A DNA stretch of 41,118 nt from JAVBLQ01 sp031553435. Its GTDB lineage: Bacteria > Bacteroidota > Bacteroidia > Bacteroidales > Azobacteroidaceae. The stretch covers positions 1-41,118 of the forward strand of contig JAVBLQ010000071.1 of the NCBI GenBank assembly GCA_031553435.1. The letters run 5' to 3'. Position 1 is the first letter of the stretch; each line of letters begins with the position of its first letter. The notes beneath the pieces are model-generated. The model was not told where the DNA came from. It saw only the letters and a list, made by a program, of their open reading frames with translations, and searched no databases. Shown one piece after another: positions 25,168 through 33,024 of this stretch. A program made the translations under genes and the position numbers.

Positions 25168-26625
25168 ATGGAAATTAAAAATTTAAGTCCTAAAATTGTT
25201 TGGCAGTATTTTCACGAGATTACACAAATACCGCGTCCTTCCAAAAAAGAAGGAAAAATAGTAAAATATTTACTTGACTTTGCAGAAAAACATGGACTGG
25301 AAGCTAAAAGTGATAATGCAGGAAATGTATTGATCACTAAAAATGCAACTCCGGGAATGGAAAAACTACCGATAGTCATCACTCAGGCACATGTGGATAT
25401 GGTTTGTGAAAAAAATAATGATGTAAAACATGATTTTGAAAAAGATCCGATACAAACATATATAGATGGCGATTGGGTTAAAGCTAAAGGTACAACCTTA
25501 GGGGCTGATGATGGAATTGGCGTTGCCGCACAATTGGCGATTCTCTCTTCAAATGATATCAAACACGGAAAACTGGAATGCCTTTTTACTACCGACGAAG
25601 AAACCGGTTTAACCGGAGCGTATGCTTTACAAACAGGTTTTCTGACCGGTGATATCCTGATCAATCTGGATACGGAAGAAGAAGGCCAATTTTATGTAGG
25701 TTGCGCCGGAGGAAAAAATACCGTTGCCACATTTTCTTACAAAAAAGAAAAAGCTCCTGCCGATTATTTTTGGTTTAAAGTAGTAGTAAAAGGCTTGAAC
25801 GGAGGACATTCCGGTAGCGAAATCGATAGAGGATTAGGAAATGCCAACAAAATATTGACCCGCTATCTTTGGGTACTGAAACAAAAATACCCGCTGTCTT
25901 TAGTAGAAATCGGAGGAGGAAATTTACACAATGCCATTCCACGTGAAGCATATGCTGTTGCAGGAATTCCTTTTGCCGATAAAGAAAGTGCAAGAGTAGA
26001 ACTGAATATATTATTGGCAGATGTTCAGGCCGAACTGAAAACAATAGATTCGAACGTTAAACTCGAACTACAATCGACAGATGCTCCAGTCGAATGTATT
26101 GACAAAAAAACAACTACAAATCTGTTGAATGCACTCTATGCCTGTCCTCATGGTGTAATAGGCATGAGCTTTGATATTCCCGGTTTGGTGGAAACTTCAA
26201 CAAATCTGGCATCCATCAAAATGAAAGACAAGAATAAAATTGTAATCGGAACAAGCCAAAGAAGTTCAACCAACTCATCGAAAATAGACATTGCAAACAT
26301 GGTAACCGCTGTGTTCCAAATGGCAGGCGCAAAGGTTGAAGCAACCGACGGTTATCCGGGATGGAAGCCCAATCCGGACTCTCAAATCCTGAAAATATCA
26401 AAAGAAGTTTACACTAAACTTTTTGGAAAAGAACCGGAAGTGAAAGCCATTCACGCCGGACTGGAATGTGGACTTTTCCTGGAAAAATATCCACATCTCG
26501 ACATGATTTCCTGTGGCCCGACTATTTTGGGAGCCCACTCCCCTGACGAAAAAATCCAAATTTCCACAGTAGAAAAATGGTGGAAATTAGTTGTTGAGTT
26601 ACTTCAAAGTATTCCCGCAAAATAG
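25168..26625 (+). CDS. pepD: aminoacyl-histidine dipeptidase (M20 family)
   Basis: A 485-residue cytosolic metallopeptidase that cleaves dipeptides, classically Xaa-His such as carnosine-like substrates. Zinc ligands and catalytic residues are in place: QAHVDMVCEK (His75 and Asp77), GADDGIGVA (Asp114/115) and TDEETGLTGA (catalytic Glu144 and ligand Glu145), then LINLDTEEEG. The inserted lid domain begins near FWFKVVVKGLNGGHSGSEID and ends near residue 385, and IHAGLECGLFLEKYP plus GAHSPDEKI follow, the last giving the final zinc histidine. Length is normal for PepD. It is transcribed alone; the 3' side contains a heptad-type hairpin. Confidence 0.96.
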   Translation: MEIKNLSPKIVWQYFHEITQIPRPSKKEGKIVKYLLDFAEKHGLEAKSDNAGNVLITKNATPGMEKLPIVITQAHVDMVCEKNNDVKHDFEKDPIQTYIDGDWVKAKGTTLGADDGIGVAAQLAILSSNDIKHGKLECLFTTDEETGLTGAYALQTGFLTGDILINLDTEEEGQFYVGCAGGKNTVATFSYKKEKAPADYFWFKVVVKGLNGGHSGSEIDRGLGNANKILTRYLWVLKQKYPLSLVEIGGGNLHNAIPREAYAVAGIPFADKESARVELNILLADVQAELKTIDSNVKLELQSTDAPVECIDKKTTTNLLNALYACPHGVIGMSFDIPGLVETSTNLASIKMKDKNKIVIGTSQRSSTNSSKIDIANMVTAVFQMAGAKVEATDGYPGWKPNPDSQILKISKEVYTKLFGKEPEVKAIHAGLECGLFLEKYPHLDMISCGPTILGAHSPDEKIQISTVEKWWKLVVELLQSIPAK

Positions 26626-26627
26626 GT

Positions 26628-26727
26628 TGAAGAACGAAGAACTAAGAGTGAAGAATTAAATGTTTTACACAATAAAATTCTTCATTCTTAGTTTTATTCA
26701 TAGTTCTTAGTTCTTAACTTTTAGTTC
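26628..26727. repeat. heptad inverted repeat between pepD and the beta-helix lipoprotein
   Basis: gaactaagagtgaagaatt (26639-26657) pairs with aattcttcattcttagtt (26676-26693) with few mismatches, around a loop with tgttttacac. Phasing by 7 is clear on the right: tagttct tagttct taacttt tagttca. It fills nearly the entire gap of about 100 bases and probably ends pepD transcription. Confidence 0.8.
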
Positions 26728-26729
26728 AC

Positions 26730-28193
26730 ATGCATTTTCTTCAAAAATTATTTTACTTATTCAGTATAGTTGTAGTTGCTACATTCATTTGTTGTACTGA
26801 TAAAACCGAAGATTTTTCGACCAGTCCAAGTGATATATTAACATTTTCACATGATACCTTAACATTTGACACTGTTTTTTCCAAAATAGGTTCCACAACA
26901 AAAACACTGATGGTTTATAATCCGAATAATAAGCCTTTGCAAATATCATCCATTGAACTTACTTCCGGAGGTCAGACAGGTTTTCGTATCAATGTAGATG
27001 GATTTAGTGGGACTAGTTTCAAGCAAGTTGAAATACAAGCCAAAGACAGCATGTATGTTTTTGTAGAAGTAACATTAGATCCGAACAACACCGATAATCC
27101 GATGTTGATGGAAGATGAAATTACATTTGTAACCAATACTGTCATACAAAAAGTTACATTGGAAGCCTATGGGCAAGATGCATACATTTGGAAAGGAAAA
27201 ATAATAGAAGAATCCACCTCCTTAACAGCAGAAAAACCTTATTTAATTTACGACAGTTTATTTGTAAAAGAAGGTATCACACTGCAAATGGAAGAAGGAA
27301 CCAGAATATATATGCATGATAAAGCCGAAATTATTATTTCAGGTTCTTTAAAGATAAAAGGAACATTACAGAATCCGGTGACAATCAGGGGAGACCGCTT
27401 GGACAACATGTTTACAGACCTCCCATACGATAAAAATCCCGGACAATGGGACGGCATTTATTTCTCAAAAACAAGTTTTGAAAATGAGATCGATTACGCA
27501 CATATCCGGAATGGAATTTACGGACTTTATTTTGAAGAATCTCAACCCGATCAGTCGAAGTTAATCATTAAAAATACGGTTCTTACCAATACAAACGGCA
27601 ATCTTTTTACAGCCATAAATTGTAATATACAAGGAGAAAATTGTGAATTTTCGAATGCAGGAGGAGCTTTACTTGCTTTGAATGGAGGAAAATATCAATT
27701 CATTCAATGTACATTAGCTAATTATTTTGCTTGGGATATTCATACTTCCAGATCATTGACTCTGCGCAATAGTAAGAAAGATAAAGATAACAATACTGTA
27801 ATTCTACCTCTTTCCCAGGCAGATTTCCTGAATTGTATCATTTATGGTTCCGGAAATGGAAAATCAGAAATCGGATTATATCCAGTCAATCAATCGACTT
27901 ACCCTGAAGCCACATTTAATTACAAGATAGATTATTCGTTAATTAAGGTAAATCAGGATAGTATTAATACCAATTTTGTTACAAACTGCATTTTGAACAA
28001 AGATCCGAAATTTAAAACTATTGATAATAAGACACTTACTTATGACTTCCGGTTGGATTCAATTTCTCCGGCCATTAATGTTGCCAGCCCGACAATTGCA
28101 TCGCAGGTTCCTTATGATATGAATGGCATTTCCCGTTTCCTTGACGAAGGGCCGGACATGGGAGCTTATGAGTGGATATCTGATAAAAAATAA
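26730..28193 (+). CDS. lipoprotein with beta-sandwich and parallel beta-helix domains
   Basis: A 487-residue exported lipoprotein: signal with lipobox (FSIVVVATFICC), then a polar stretch. Residues about 35-150 look like a beta-sandwich (DTLTFDTVFSKIGSTTKTLMVYNPNNKPLQISSI), and from about 160 a beta-helix follows with short repeated strands (GITLQMEEGTRIYMHDKAEIIISGSLKIKGT, then WDGIYFSKTSFENEIDYAHIRNG) ending with FLDEGPDMGAYEW, a common end in choice-of-anchor Q proteins. No catalytic residues are evident. Two bases separate it from the DUF4286 gene and the ruvC gene follows with overlap, so these three form an operon joining a surface lipoprotein to a DNA-repair gene. Confidence 0.87.
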   Translation: MHFLQKLFYLFSIVVVATFICCTDKTEDFSTSPSDILTFSHDTLTFDTVFSKIGSTTKTLMVYNPNNKPLQISSIELTSGGQTGFRINVDGFSGTSFKQVEIQAKDSMYVFVEVTLDPNNTDNPMLMEDEITFVTNTVIQKVTLEAYGQDAYIWKGKIIEESTSLTAEKPYLIYDSLFVKEGITLQMEEGTRIYMHDKAEIIISGSLKIKGTLQNPVTIRGDRLDNMFTDLPYDKNPGQWDGIYFSKTSFENEIDYAHIRNGIYGLYFEESQPDQSKLIIKNTVLTNTNGNLFTAINCNIQGENCEFSNAGGALLALNGGKYQFIQCTLANYFAWDIHTSRSLTLRNSKKDKDNNTVILPLSQADFLNCIIYGSGNGKSEIGLYPVNQSTYPEATFNYKIDYSLIKVNQDSINTNFVTNCILNKDPKFKTIDNKTLTYDFRLDSISPAINVASPTIASQVPYDMNGISRFLDEGPDMGAYEWISDKK

Positions 28194-28195
28194 TT

Positions 28196-28507
28196 ATGAT
28201 CGTTTACAACATCACATTTCATATTGATGATTCTGTTCTGGAAAATTATTTATCATTTTTAAAAGATGAATATATTCCTCGGGCAACTTTGAGTGGGAGC
28301 TTCTTTAATCCGCGGCTATGTAAGATTTTATCATCTTCCGGAGATGGCTCGTCAAGCTATTCCCTCCAATTTAATGTTGAAAATCACGATATTTTAAATC
28401 ATTGGAGAGAAAATGAGGAAATTTTACTACACAATCAAATAGTCAATCGTTTTGCCGATAAAGTGTTGGGATTTGTAACTTTGTTGGAGGAACTGAAATC
28501 AATATGA
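28196..28507 (+). CDS. DUF4286 family protein
   Basis: A 103-residue soluble protein with the DUF4286 pattern: MIVYNITFHIDDSVLENYLSFLKDEYIPRATLSGSF at the start, SLQFNVENHD in the middle, then a helical C-terminus (NHWRENEEILLHNQIVNRFADKVLGFVTLLEEL). The length and this order of strands and helices suggest a ferredoxin-like dimeric fold of the antibiotic-biosynthesis-monooxygenase kind, but no function is known to me. It lies two bases after the lipoprotein gene and its stop codon overlaps the ruvC start (ATGA at 28504-28507), so translation is coupled to ruvC. Confidence 0.88.
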   Translation: MIVYNITFHIDDSVLENYLSFLKDEYIPRATLSGSFFNPRLCKILSSSGDGSSSYSLQFNVENHDILNHWRENEEILLHNQIVNRFADKVLGFVTLLEELKSI

Positions 28508-29064
28508 ACAAAGAACGAATCATATTAGGAATCGATCCTGGAACAAGCATTTTAGGCTATGGTATCCTCAAAATTATCAACAATCAACCGGTTCTGGAAG
28601 CTATGGGGGTTCTGGAATTGAGTAAATACGACGACCATTATCTTAAACTGAGAAAAATATTTGAAAGAATAACAGGCCTGATCGATCAATACCATCCTGA
28701 TGAATTGGCTATTGAAGCTCCTTTTTTCGGTAAAAATGTACAAAGCATGCTTAAATTAGGAAGAGCGCAAGGTGTCGCCATGGCAGCAGCACTCAACAGA
28801 GATATTCCTATTTTTGAATATGCTCCTTTGAAAATTAAGATGTCGATTACCGGAAACGGAAAAGCAGCTAAAGAACAGGTTGCCGATATGCTCAAAAGAT
28901 ATTTAAAGATTCCGGAAGAAAACATGCTTCCTCAATTGGACGCCACAGACGGACTCGCCGCTGCCCTATGTCATTTTTTTCAAACAAACAATCCAACCTC
29001 AGAAACAAAATATCATAGTTGGAAGGACTTTATCAATAAAAACCAGAGGAGAGTTAAGAACTAA
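28504..29064 (+). CDS. ruvC: crossover junction endodeoxyribonuclease RuvC
   Basis: A 186-residue Holliday-junction resolvase that cuts four-way DNA junctions with the RuvAB motor during recombination repair. Catalytic acids are seen in order: Asp in ILGIDPGTSILGYG, Glu in ELAIEAPFFGKNVQS, and two Asp in LPQLDATDGLAAALCH. The glycine-rich GNGKAAKEQVADML segment is also typical. It overlaps the DUF4286 gene by four bases. The last codons (RRVKN, then TAA) run into a heptad inverted repeat that also provides the end of the convergent asd gene. Confidence 0.96.
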   Translation: MNKERIILGIDPGTSILGYGILKIINNQPVLEAMGVLELSKYDDHYLKLRKIFERITGLIDQYHPDELAIEAPFFGKNVQSMLKLGRAQGVAMAAALNRDIPIFEYAPLKIKMSITGNGKAAKEQVADMLKRYLKIPEENMLPQLDATDGLAAALCHFFQTNNPTSETKYHSWKDFINKNQRRVKN

Positions 29065-29131
29065 GAGTGAAGAGTGAAATTTCGTGCATAAGCCTAGTTC
29101 TTCACTCTTAGTTCTTCACTCTTAGTTCTTC
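29053..29131. repeat. heptad inverted repeat shared by the ends of ruvC and asd
   Basis: aagaactaagagtgaaga near 29056-29073 pairs with tcttcactcttagttctt at 29097-29114 and again in a second copy downstream. The right arm is the 14-base unit cttcactcttagtt given twice (two heptads each), followed by cttc. The stop codons of ruvC (TAA in aagaactaag) and asd (same word on the other strand) are both part of the repeat. Likely a bidirectional terminator. Confidence 0.85.
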
Positions 29132-30120
29132 AAAAGATATTCCGCAATCTGCACCGCATTCAATGCCGCACCTTTTTTGATCTGATCACCTACACACCAG
29201 AAAGAAAGTCCGTTCGGATTAGTGATATCTTTACGGATACGGCCTACGAATACTGGATCTTTAGTAGCAATAAACAAAGGCATAGGATACACCTTGTTTG
29301 CCGGATCATCCTGAACAATAATACCTTCAGCATTAGAAAATGCTTCACGCGCTTCTTCTATTGAAACCGGTTTTTCCGTTTCAATCCAGATAGCTTCAGA
29401 ATGAGCACGAAGAGCGGGAACACGCACACACATCGCACTTACTTCAATGTCGGAGTGCATGATTTTTTGAGTTTCATGATACATCTTCATCTCTTCTTTT
29501 GTATATCCATTTTCAGTGAATACATCTACTTGAGGTATCAGGTTGTATGCCAATTGATAAGCAAATTTATTAACAGTCGGCTCCTCCTTATTTACAATTT
29601 GTTCATATTGTTTAACCAGTTCGTCCATGGCAGCAGCTCCGGCACCGGAAGCAGCCTGATAAGTAGCGACATGAACCCGTTTGATATGTGAAATATTCTC
29701 AATAGCTTTCAATGCCACAACCATTTGAATGGTAGTACAATTTGGATTAGCAATGATATTCCGGGGAGTATTTTTTGCATCTTCAGGATTTACTTCGGGC
29801 ACAACCAACGGCACATCGTTATCCATACGGAAAGCGCTTGAATTATCAATCATGATAGTTCCGTGTTTAGTGATTGTTTCGGCAAATTCTTTAGATGTTC
29901 CGGCTCCGGCAGAGGTAAAAGCAATATCAATACCCTTAAAGTCATCATTATGCTTCAATTCTTTAACCGTGATCTGCTTATCACGAAATGTATATACGAA
30001 TCCTGCACTACGGGACGAGCCAAAAAGAACCAGCTCATCCATCGGAAAATTTCTCTCATCAAGTACGCGCAAAAACTCTTGTCCAACTGCGCCACTTACT
30101 CCAACAATCGCAATTCTCAT
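29122..30120 (-). CDS. asd: aspartate-semialdehyde dehydrogenase
   Basis: A 332-residue enzyme that reduces aspartyl phosphate to aspartate semialdehyde with NADPH, the branch point to lysine/diaminopimelate, threonine and methionine. The nucleotide-binding start is MRIAIVGVSGAVGQEFLRVL, the catalytic cysteine is in ANPNCTTIQMV (Cys128), and YQAASGAGAAAMDEL and a C-terminal GDQIKKGAALNAVQIAEYL are present. Length is normal. dapA, which uses its product, is in the same window about 8.5 kb away but is not in the same transcript. It converges with ruvC over a shared heptad repeat and diverges from the lamin-tail gene. Confidence 0.96.
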   Translation of the reverse strand: MRIAIVGVSGAVGQEFLRVLDERNFPMDELVLFGSSRSAGFVYTFRDKQITVKELKHNDDFKGIDIAFTSAGAGTSKEFAETITKHGTIMIDNSSAFRMDNDVPLVVPEVNPEDAKNTPRNIIANPNCTTIQMVVALKAIENISHIKRVHVATYQAASGAGAAAMDELVKQYEQIVNKEEPTVNKFAYQLAYNLIPQVDVFTENGYTKEEMKMYHETQKIMHSDIEVSAMCVRVPALRAHSEAIWIETEKPVSIEEAREAFSNAEGIIVQDDPANKVYPMPLFIATKDPVFVGRIRKDITNPNGLSFWCVGDQIKKGAALNAVQIAEYLLKN

Positions 30121-30148
30121 TTTTTCTAAAAATAATTGTAAAAAAATT

Positions 30149-30178
30149 TTTGTATTTTAAAAATAACGTATATATTTG
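30149..30178 (+). promoter_or_regulatory. promoter TTTG-N18-TATATTTG for the lamin-tail gene
   Basis: TTTG (30149-30152) and TATATTTG (30171-30178) fit the Bacteroidota promoter well. The start of transcription would be near 30185, just before a perfect inverted repeat. Confidence 0.75.
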
Positions 30179-30194
30179 CCGTCGAGATTATAAC

Positions 30195-30223
30195 TGTCAA
30201 CTAACAATATATATTAGTTGACA
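30195..30223. promoter_or_regulatory. perfect 10-bp inverted repeat in the 5' leader
   Basis: tgtcaactaa and ttagttgaca are perfectly complementary around the 9-base loop caatatata. It lies just after the -7 box and before the start codon, so it would be an RNA hairpin near the 5' end of the message (stability element) or an operator for a dimeric regulator. Confidence 0.55.
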
Positions 30224-30256
30224 AAGGTATTAATAAATAAAACAAAATCATTAATT

Positions 30257-31714
30257 ATGAAGAAAATTCTTTTCTTTATGTCCCTATTGTGGACAATTTC
30301 TTCCCATGCACAGTGGGAAATGTGGACAGGTGACACAGAAAAATTCCAGGTAAATGAGAGTCAATTGCAATTGAAAGCGCCGAAAGACGCTTCCCCGGCA
30401 CAATTGCGAACTGCCTCAACCAGAGCTTTTAATTCTTTTTGGGAGTTTAATGTAAAAATGAAATTTAACCCAACCAGTAAGAATTATGCCAAAATCTTTT
30501 TGTGTAGTGATGCTGAAAATTTAACAGGCTCATTACATGGCTTATATCTTAGGATCGGCTATACAAAAAAGAATGTAGCTTTGATTTCTCAAACCGGAAC
30601 TACTGTGAAAACTTTATTCGAAGGCTTGGAAAACCGTTTGGATAAAGAAGTCGTATCACTTTCTGTCAGGGTATATTTGGATTATAAGGGTACATTCACC
30701 TTATATACCAAATTAGAAGGAGAAAATGATTATCTCTGTGAAGGTACCGTTGATTTGTCTGACACATACACCTCCCAATATCTGGGATTGGTATGTTATT
30801 ACACATCAACAAACAATGAAAATTTTTACTTTGACAAGGTAAAAATTGAACAACTTGCTGATGATGACGAAATTCCAGATCTGGAAGCTATGCAGGCTGA
30901 CTCCCTGGATGCGGTCATCAATGAAATTTTGTATGATCCGAATACCGGGGGAGACGAGTATGTAGAATTGTACAATCGTTCGGATAAAACGCTGGATCTT
31001 TCTATGCTTGGGATTGCCACAAGAAAATCAGATGGAACTTTGAACAAAATTTATCCATTAGCTTCCCAGGCGATACTGCTATCTCCCGGAGAATTTCTTT
31101 TGATTACCCATCTAAAAGAAAACGTATGTAGTTTCTACTCTTGTGCACCGTCAGCCATTTATGCCGAATTGCCTGTAATGCCTGCTCTGGCAAATACCGG
31201 ATCAACAATTGTTATTCTCAACACCAAAAAGAATAAAATTGTGGATGAATTTACCTATACGGATAAGTTGCATGTAAAAGGGCTTTCTGTTACCAAAGGC
31301 GTTTCCCTGGAAAGAATCGATTATGAAAAAACGACTAACAGAACAGACAACTGGACATCAGCTTCGTCGGATGTTGGCTATGGAACCCCTGGCGCTGTTA
31401 ACTCCCAACATCAGAAAACTCCAGGTGGAGAAGTCGTTACTGCTATCACTACAGATGGAAAGTGTGAAATAAAGTATCGTTTTACATCGCAAGATAACAA
31501 ATGCAGAATATTTATCTACGATTCTTCAGGCCGGTTAGTATCTACGATGTTGAATAATGATCTTTTAGGAATGGAAGGCAGACTTTATTGGGATACAAAA
31601 GCCAGTTCAGGAGAACAATTGAAATCAGGTGTTTATATTATAAGCATGGAAATTTATCAGTATGATGGAAATGTGAGGAAATTCAAAATACCTGTGGCAT
31701 TGAAAAACAAGTGA
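30257..31714 (+). CDS. secreted lamin-tail-domain protein with T9SS-like C-terminus
   Basis: A 485-residue exported protein: signal peptide (MKKILFFMSLLWTISSHAQ), an N-terminal beta-sandwich that reads like a carbohydrate-binding or laminin-G-type domain (WEFNVKMKFNPTSKNYAKIFLCSD, LHGLYLRIGYTKKNVALIS), a lamin-tail domain (about 210-370, DAVINEILYDPNTGGDEYVELYNRSD ... LDLSMLGIATR) and a C-terminal beta-domain (CRIFIYDSSGRLVSTML ... LKSGVYIISMEIYQYDGNVRKFKIPVALK) that resembles T9SS type sorting/FlgD-like ends. Lamin-tail domains in bacteria often occur in surface or extracellular proteins with DNA- or sugar-binding roles. I use ATG 30257 rather than 30218 because the former starts the signal peptide. 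It has its own promoter and terminator. Confidence 0.85.
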   Translation: MKKILFFMSLLWTISSHAQWEMWTGDTEKFQVNESQLQLKAPKDASPAQLRTASTRAFNSFWEFNVKMKFNPTSKNYAKIFLCSDAENLTGSLHGLYLRIGYTKKNVALISQTGTTVKTLFEGLENRLDKEVVSLSVRVYLDYKGTFTLYTKLEGENDYLCEGTVDLSDTYTSQYLGLVCYYTSTNNENFYFDKVKIEQLADDDEIPDLEAMQADSLDAVINEILYDPNTGGDEYVELYNRSDKTLDLSMLGIATRKSDGTLNKIYPLASQAILLSPGEFLLITHLKENVCSFYSCAPSAIYAELPVMPALANTGSTIVILNTKKNKIVDEFTYTDKLHVKGLSVTKGVSLERIDYEKTTNRTDNWTSASSDVGYGTPGAVNSQHQKTPGGEVVTAITTDGKCEIKYRFTSQDNKCRIFIYDSSGRLVSTMLNNDLLGMEGRLYWDTKASSGEQLKSGVYIISMEIYQYDGNVRKFKIPVALKNK

Positions 31715-31760
31715 ATCAAGGTTAAAGGTTGAAAAAATGTTAAATATTAACTAAAAAATA

Positions 31761-31830
31761 AAAGTTATAAAGCGTAAGATAGATATAAATAATCTAGTCA
31801 CATATAGCTATTGATAAGCTTTATAACTTT
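31761..31830. terminator. 13-bp inverted repeat between convergent genes
   Basis: aaagttataaagc (31761-31773) and gctttataacttt (31818-31830) are perfectly complementary around a 44-base loop that contains nothing else recognisable. It lies between the lamin-tail gene (+) and the small Cys-rich gene (-). Confidence 0.6.
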
Positions 31831-31864
31831 ATTGATCTTGCAAAAATTAAAATCGAAAAGAAAA

Positions 31865-32080
31865 TTATTTTTTTTCTGTTTTTTTAGATTCTTTGCAACA
31901 TTTGGAATCTTTATCTTTTTTTGTGCAACCTTCTTTTTTGTCTTTATCTTTACAACAAGAACTTTTTTTAGAAGAGCATTCTGTTTTAGGTTTGTCGCTT
32001 TGTTTAGCATCTTGAGCCATTACGCTAGAAGTTGCAACAACTGCAAACAACATCATCATAGATACAAGTAATTTCTTCAT
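31865..32080 (-). CDS. tiny secreted Cys/Lys-rich protein
   Basis: A 71-residue protein with a clear signal peptide (MKKLLVSMMMLFAVVATSSVMAQ) and a mature part of about 48 residues made mostly of lysine, aspartate, glutamate and serine with six cysteines: one in KTECSSKK, a CC pair in SSCCKDKD, one in EGCTKKDKD, and a CC pair in SKCCKESKKTEKK. The repeated C-C-K and spacing of about 7-8 residues look like a metal-binding or disulfide-crosslinked peptide of the metallothionein type, but I do not recognise a family. Two overlapping open frames in this stretch (31798-32010 minus and 31811-32071 plus) lack a signal peptide and look like shadows. It has its own promoter and stands alone. Confidence 0.7.
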   Translation of the reverse strand: MKKLLVSMMMLFAVVATSSVMAQDAKQSDKPKTECSSKKSSCCKDKDKKEGCTKKDKDSKCCKESKKTEKK

Positions 32081-32123
32081 ACAAATAAAAATGTTTAGTT
32101 AGTTAATTGTTTTTTTACGAATG

Positions 32124-32131
32124 CAAAGATA
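32124..32131 (-). promoter_or_regulatory. promoter of the Cys-rich gene, -7 box TATCTTTG
   Basis: The minus strand carries TATCTTTG 43 bases before the ATG with A at 32080. No perfect -33 box is visible. Confidence 0.6.
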
Positions 32132-32196
32132 GAATTGTCAGCAATATGAATAATTTAAAAAAATGTATTCTTGTTTAAATAATGATAAAGAAATTG

Positions 32197-32301
32197 ATAT
32201 GAATGTTTTAAAGGCAAAGGGCACATGGTGAAAGGCGAAAGAAATCGTGCGCAAGCCACCTTTAGCCTTTCACCCTTAGCCTTTCGCCAAAACATTCATA
32301 T
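32197..32301. repeat. 105-bp near-palindrome with heptad core
   Basis: Outer arms atatgaatgtttt (32197-32209) and aaaacattcatat (32289-32301) are perfectly complementary. Inside, the right half reads cctttag cctttca cccttag cctttcg (period 7) and the left half has ggtgaaaggcgaaag and aaaggcaaaggg that pair with it, leaving a tip with aaatcgtgcgcaagcc. The whole unit looks like a non-coding palindromic element, and it lies just before the lolD-like promoter. Confidence 0.85.
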
Positions 32302-32329
32302 TAGTCACAATACGAATATAAAAAATACT

Positions 32330-32337
32330 TAACTTTG
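32330..32337 (+). promoter_or_regulatory. promoter of the LolD-like gene, -7 box TAACTTTG
   Basis: TAACTTTG lies 18 bases before the ATG at 32356. The -33 region has no clear TTTG. Confidence 0.55.
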
Positions 32338-32355
32338 CAATCAAAACAAAAAAAC

Positions 32356-33009
32356 ATGATTGAAGTATCAGGTATTACCAAGAGCTTTGATGAATTAAAA
32401 GTTCTGAAAGGAATAAGTTTAAATATTTCCCAGGGAGAAATTGTATCAATAGTAGGCCCCAGCGGAGCAGGAAAAACCACCTTGCTTCAGATTATAGGCA
32501 CATTGGATCGTGCAGATGCCGGAAAAGTCATTTATTCCGGCATAGATGTGAGCAAATTAAAAGACAAAGATCTGGCGGCTTTCAGAAATAAAAATATCGG
32601 ATTTGTATTTCAATTTCATCAATTGCTTCCTGAATTTACAGCATTAGAAAACGTGATGATTCCGGCATTAATCGCAAGGAAAAAAGTTTCGGATGCAGAA
32701 AAAGAAGCAAAAGATATCCTTCATTTTTTAGGATTGGCCAACAGAACGGAACATAAACCGGCTGAACTTTCAGGAGGTGAAAAACAACGAGTTGCCGTTG
32801 CCCGTGCTTTGATTAACAAACCAACAGTAATCCTTGCAGATGAACCTTCCGGAAGCTTGGATTCTCACAATAAGGAAGAGCTTCACCAATTATTTTTTGA
32901 TTTGAGAAAAGAGATGAATCAAACTTTTGTTATCGTTACTCATGATGAACAACTCGCAAAAATTACAGATAGGGTTATTCATATGAAAGATGGTTTGATC
33001 GAAAATTGA
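32356..33009 (+). CDS. ABC transporter ATP-binding protein, LolD-like
   Basis: A 217-residue ATPase of the LolD/MacB class: Walker A GPSGAGKTT (about 33-41), a Q-loop near FVFQFHQLLPEFTALENV, signature LSGGEKQRVAVARAL and Walker B VILADEPSGSLD. The sequence LPEFTALENVMIP is typical of LolD, which powers release of lipoproteins from the inner membrane with LolCE. No LolC/E-type permease gene is in the window; in Bacteroidota the two parts are often apart. A MacB/FtsE-type role is the alternative. ATG 32356 is chosen over the upstream start at 32335, which lies in the promoter. The helix-hairpin-helix gene follows after 15 bases. Confidence 0.9.
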   Translation: MIEVSGITKSFDELKVLKGISLNISQGEIVSIVGPSGAGKTTLLQIIGTLDRADAGKVIYSGIDVSKLKDKDLAAFRNKNIGFVFQFHQLLPEFTALENVMIPALIARKKVSDAEKEAKDILHFLGLANRTEHKPAELSGGEKQRVAVARALINKPTVILADEPSGSLDSHNKEELHQLFFDLRKEMNQTFVIVTHDEQLAKITDRVIHMKDGLIEN

Positions 33010-33024
33010 AAAAGTTTAACAATC

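Noticed and set aside
26628..26727. CRISPR-like array
   Set aside because: Units are 7 bases with no spacers, and no cas genes are in the window.
29401..30160. Plus-strand frames antisense to asd
   Set aside because: They lie fully within the asd gene in other frames and have no family pattern; shadows.
31811..32071. 86-codon phenylalanine-rich plus-strand frame
   Set aside because: It is the antisense of the Lys-rich secreted peptide; the phenylalanine runs mirror AAA/AAG lysine codons.
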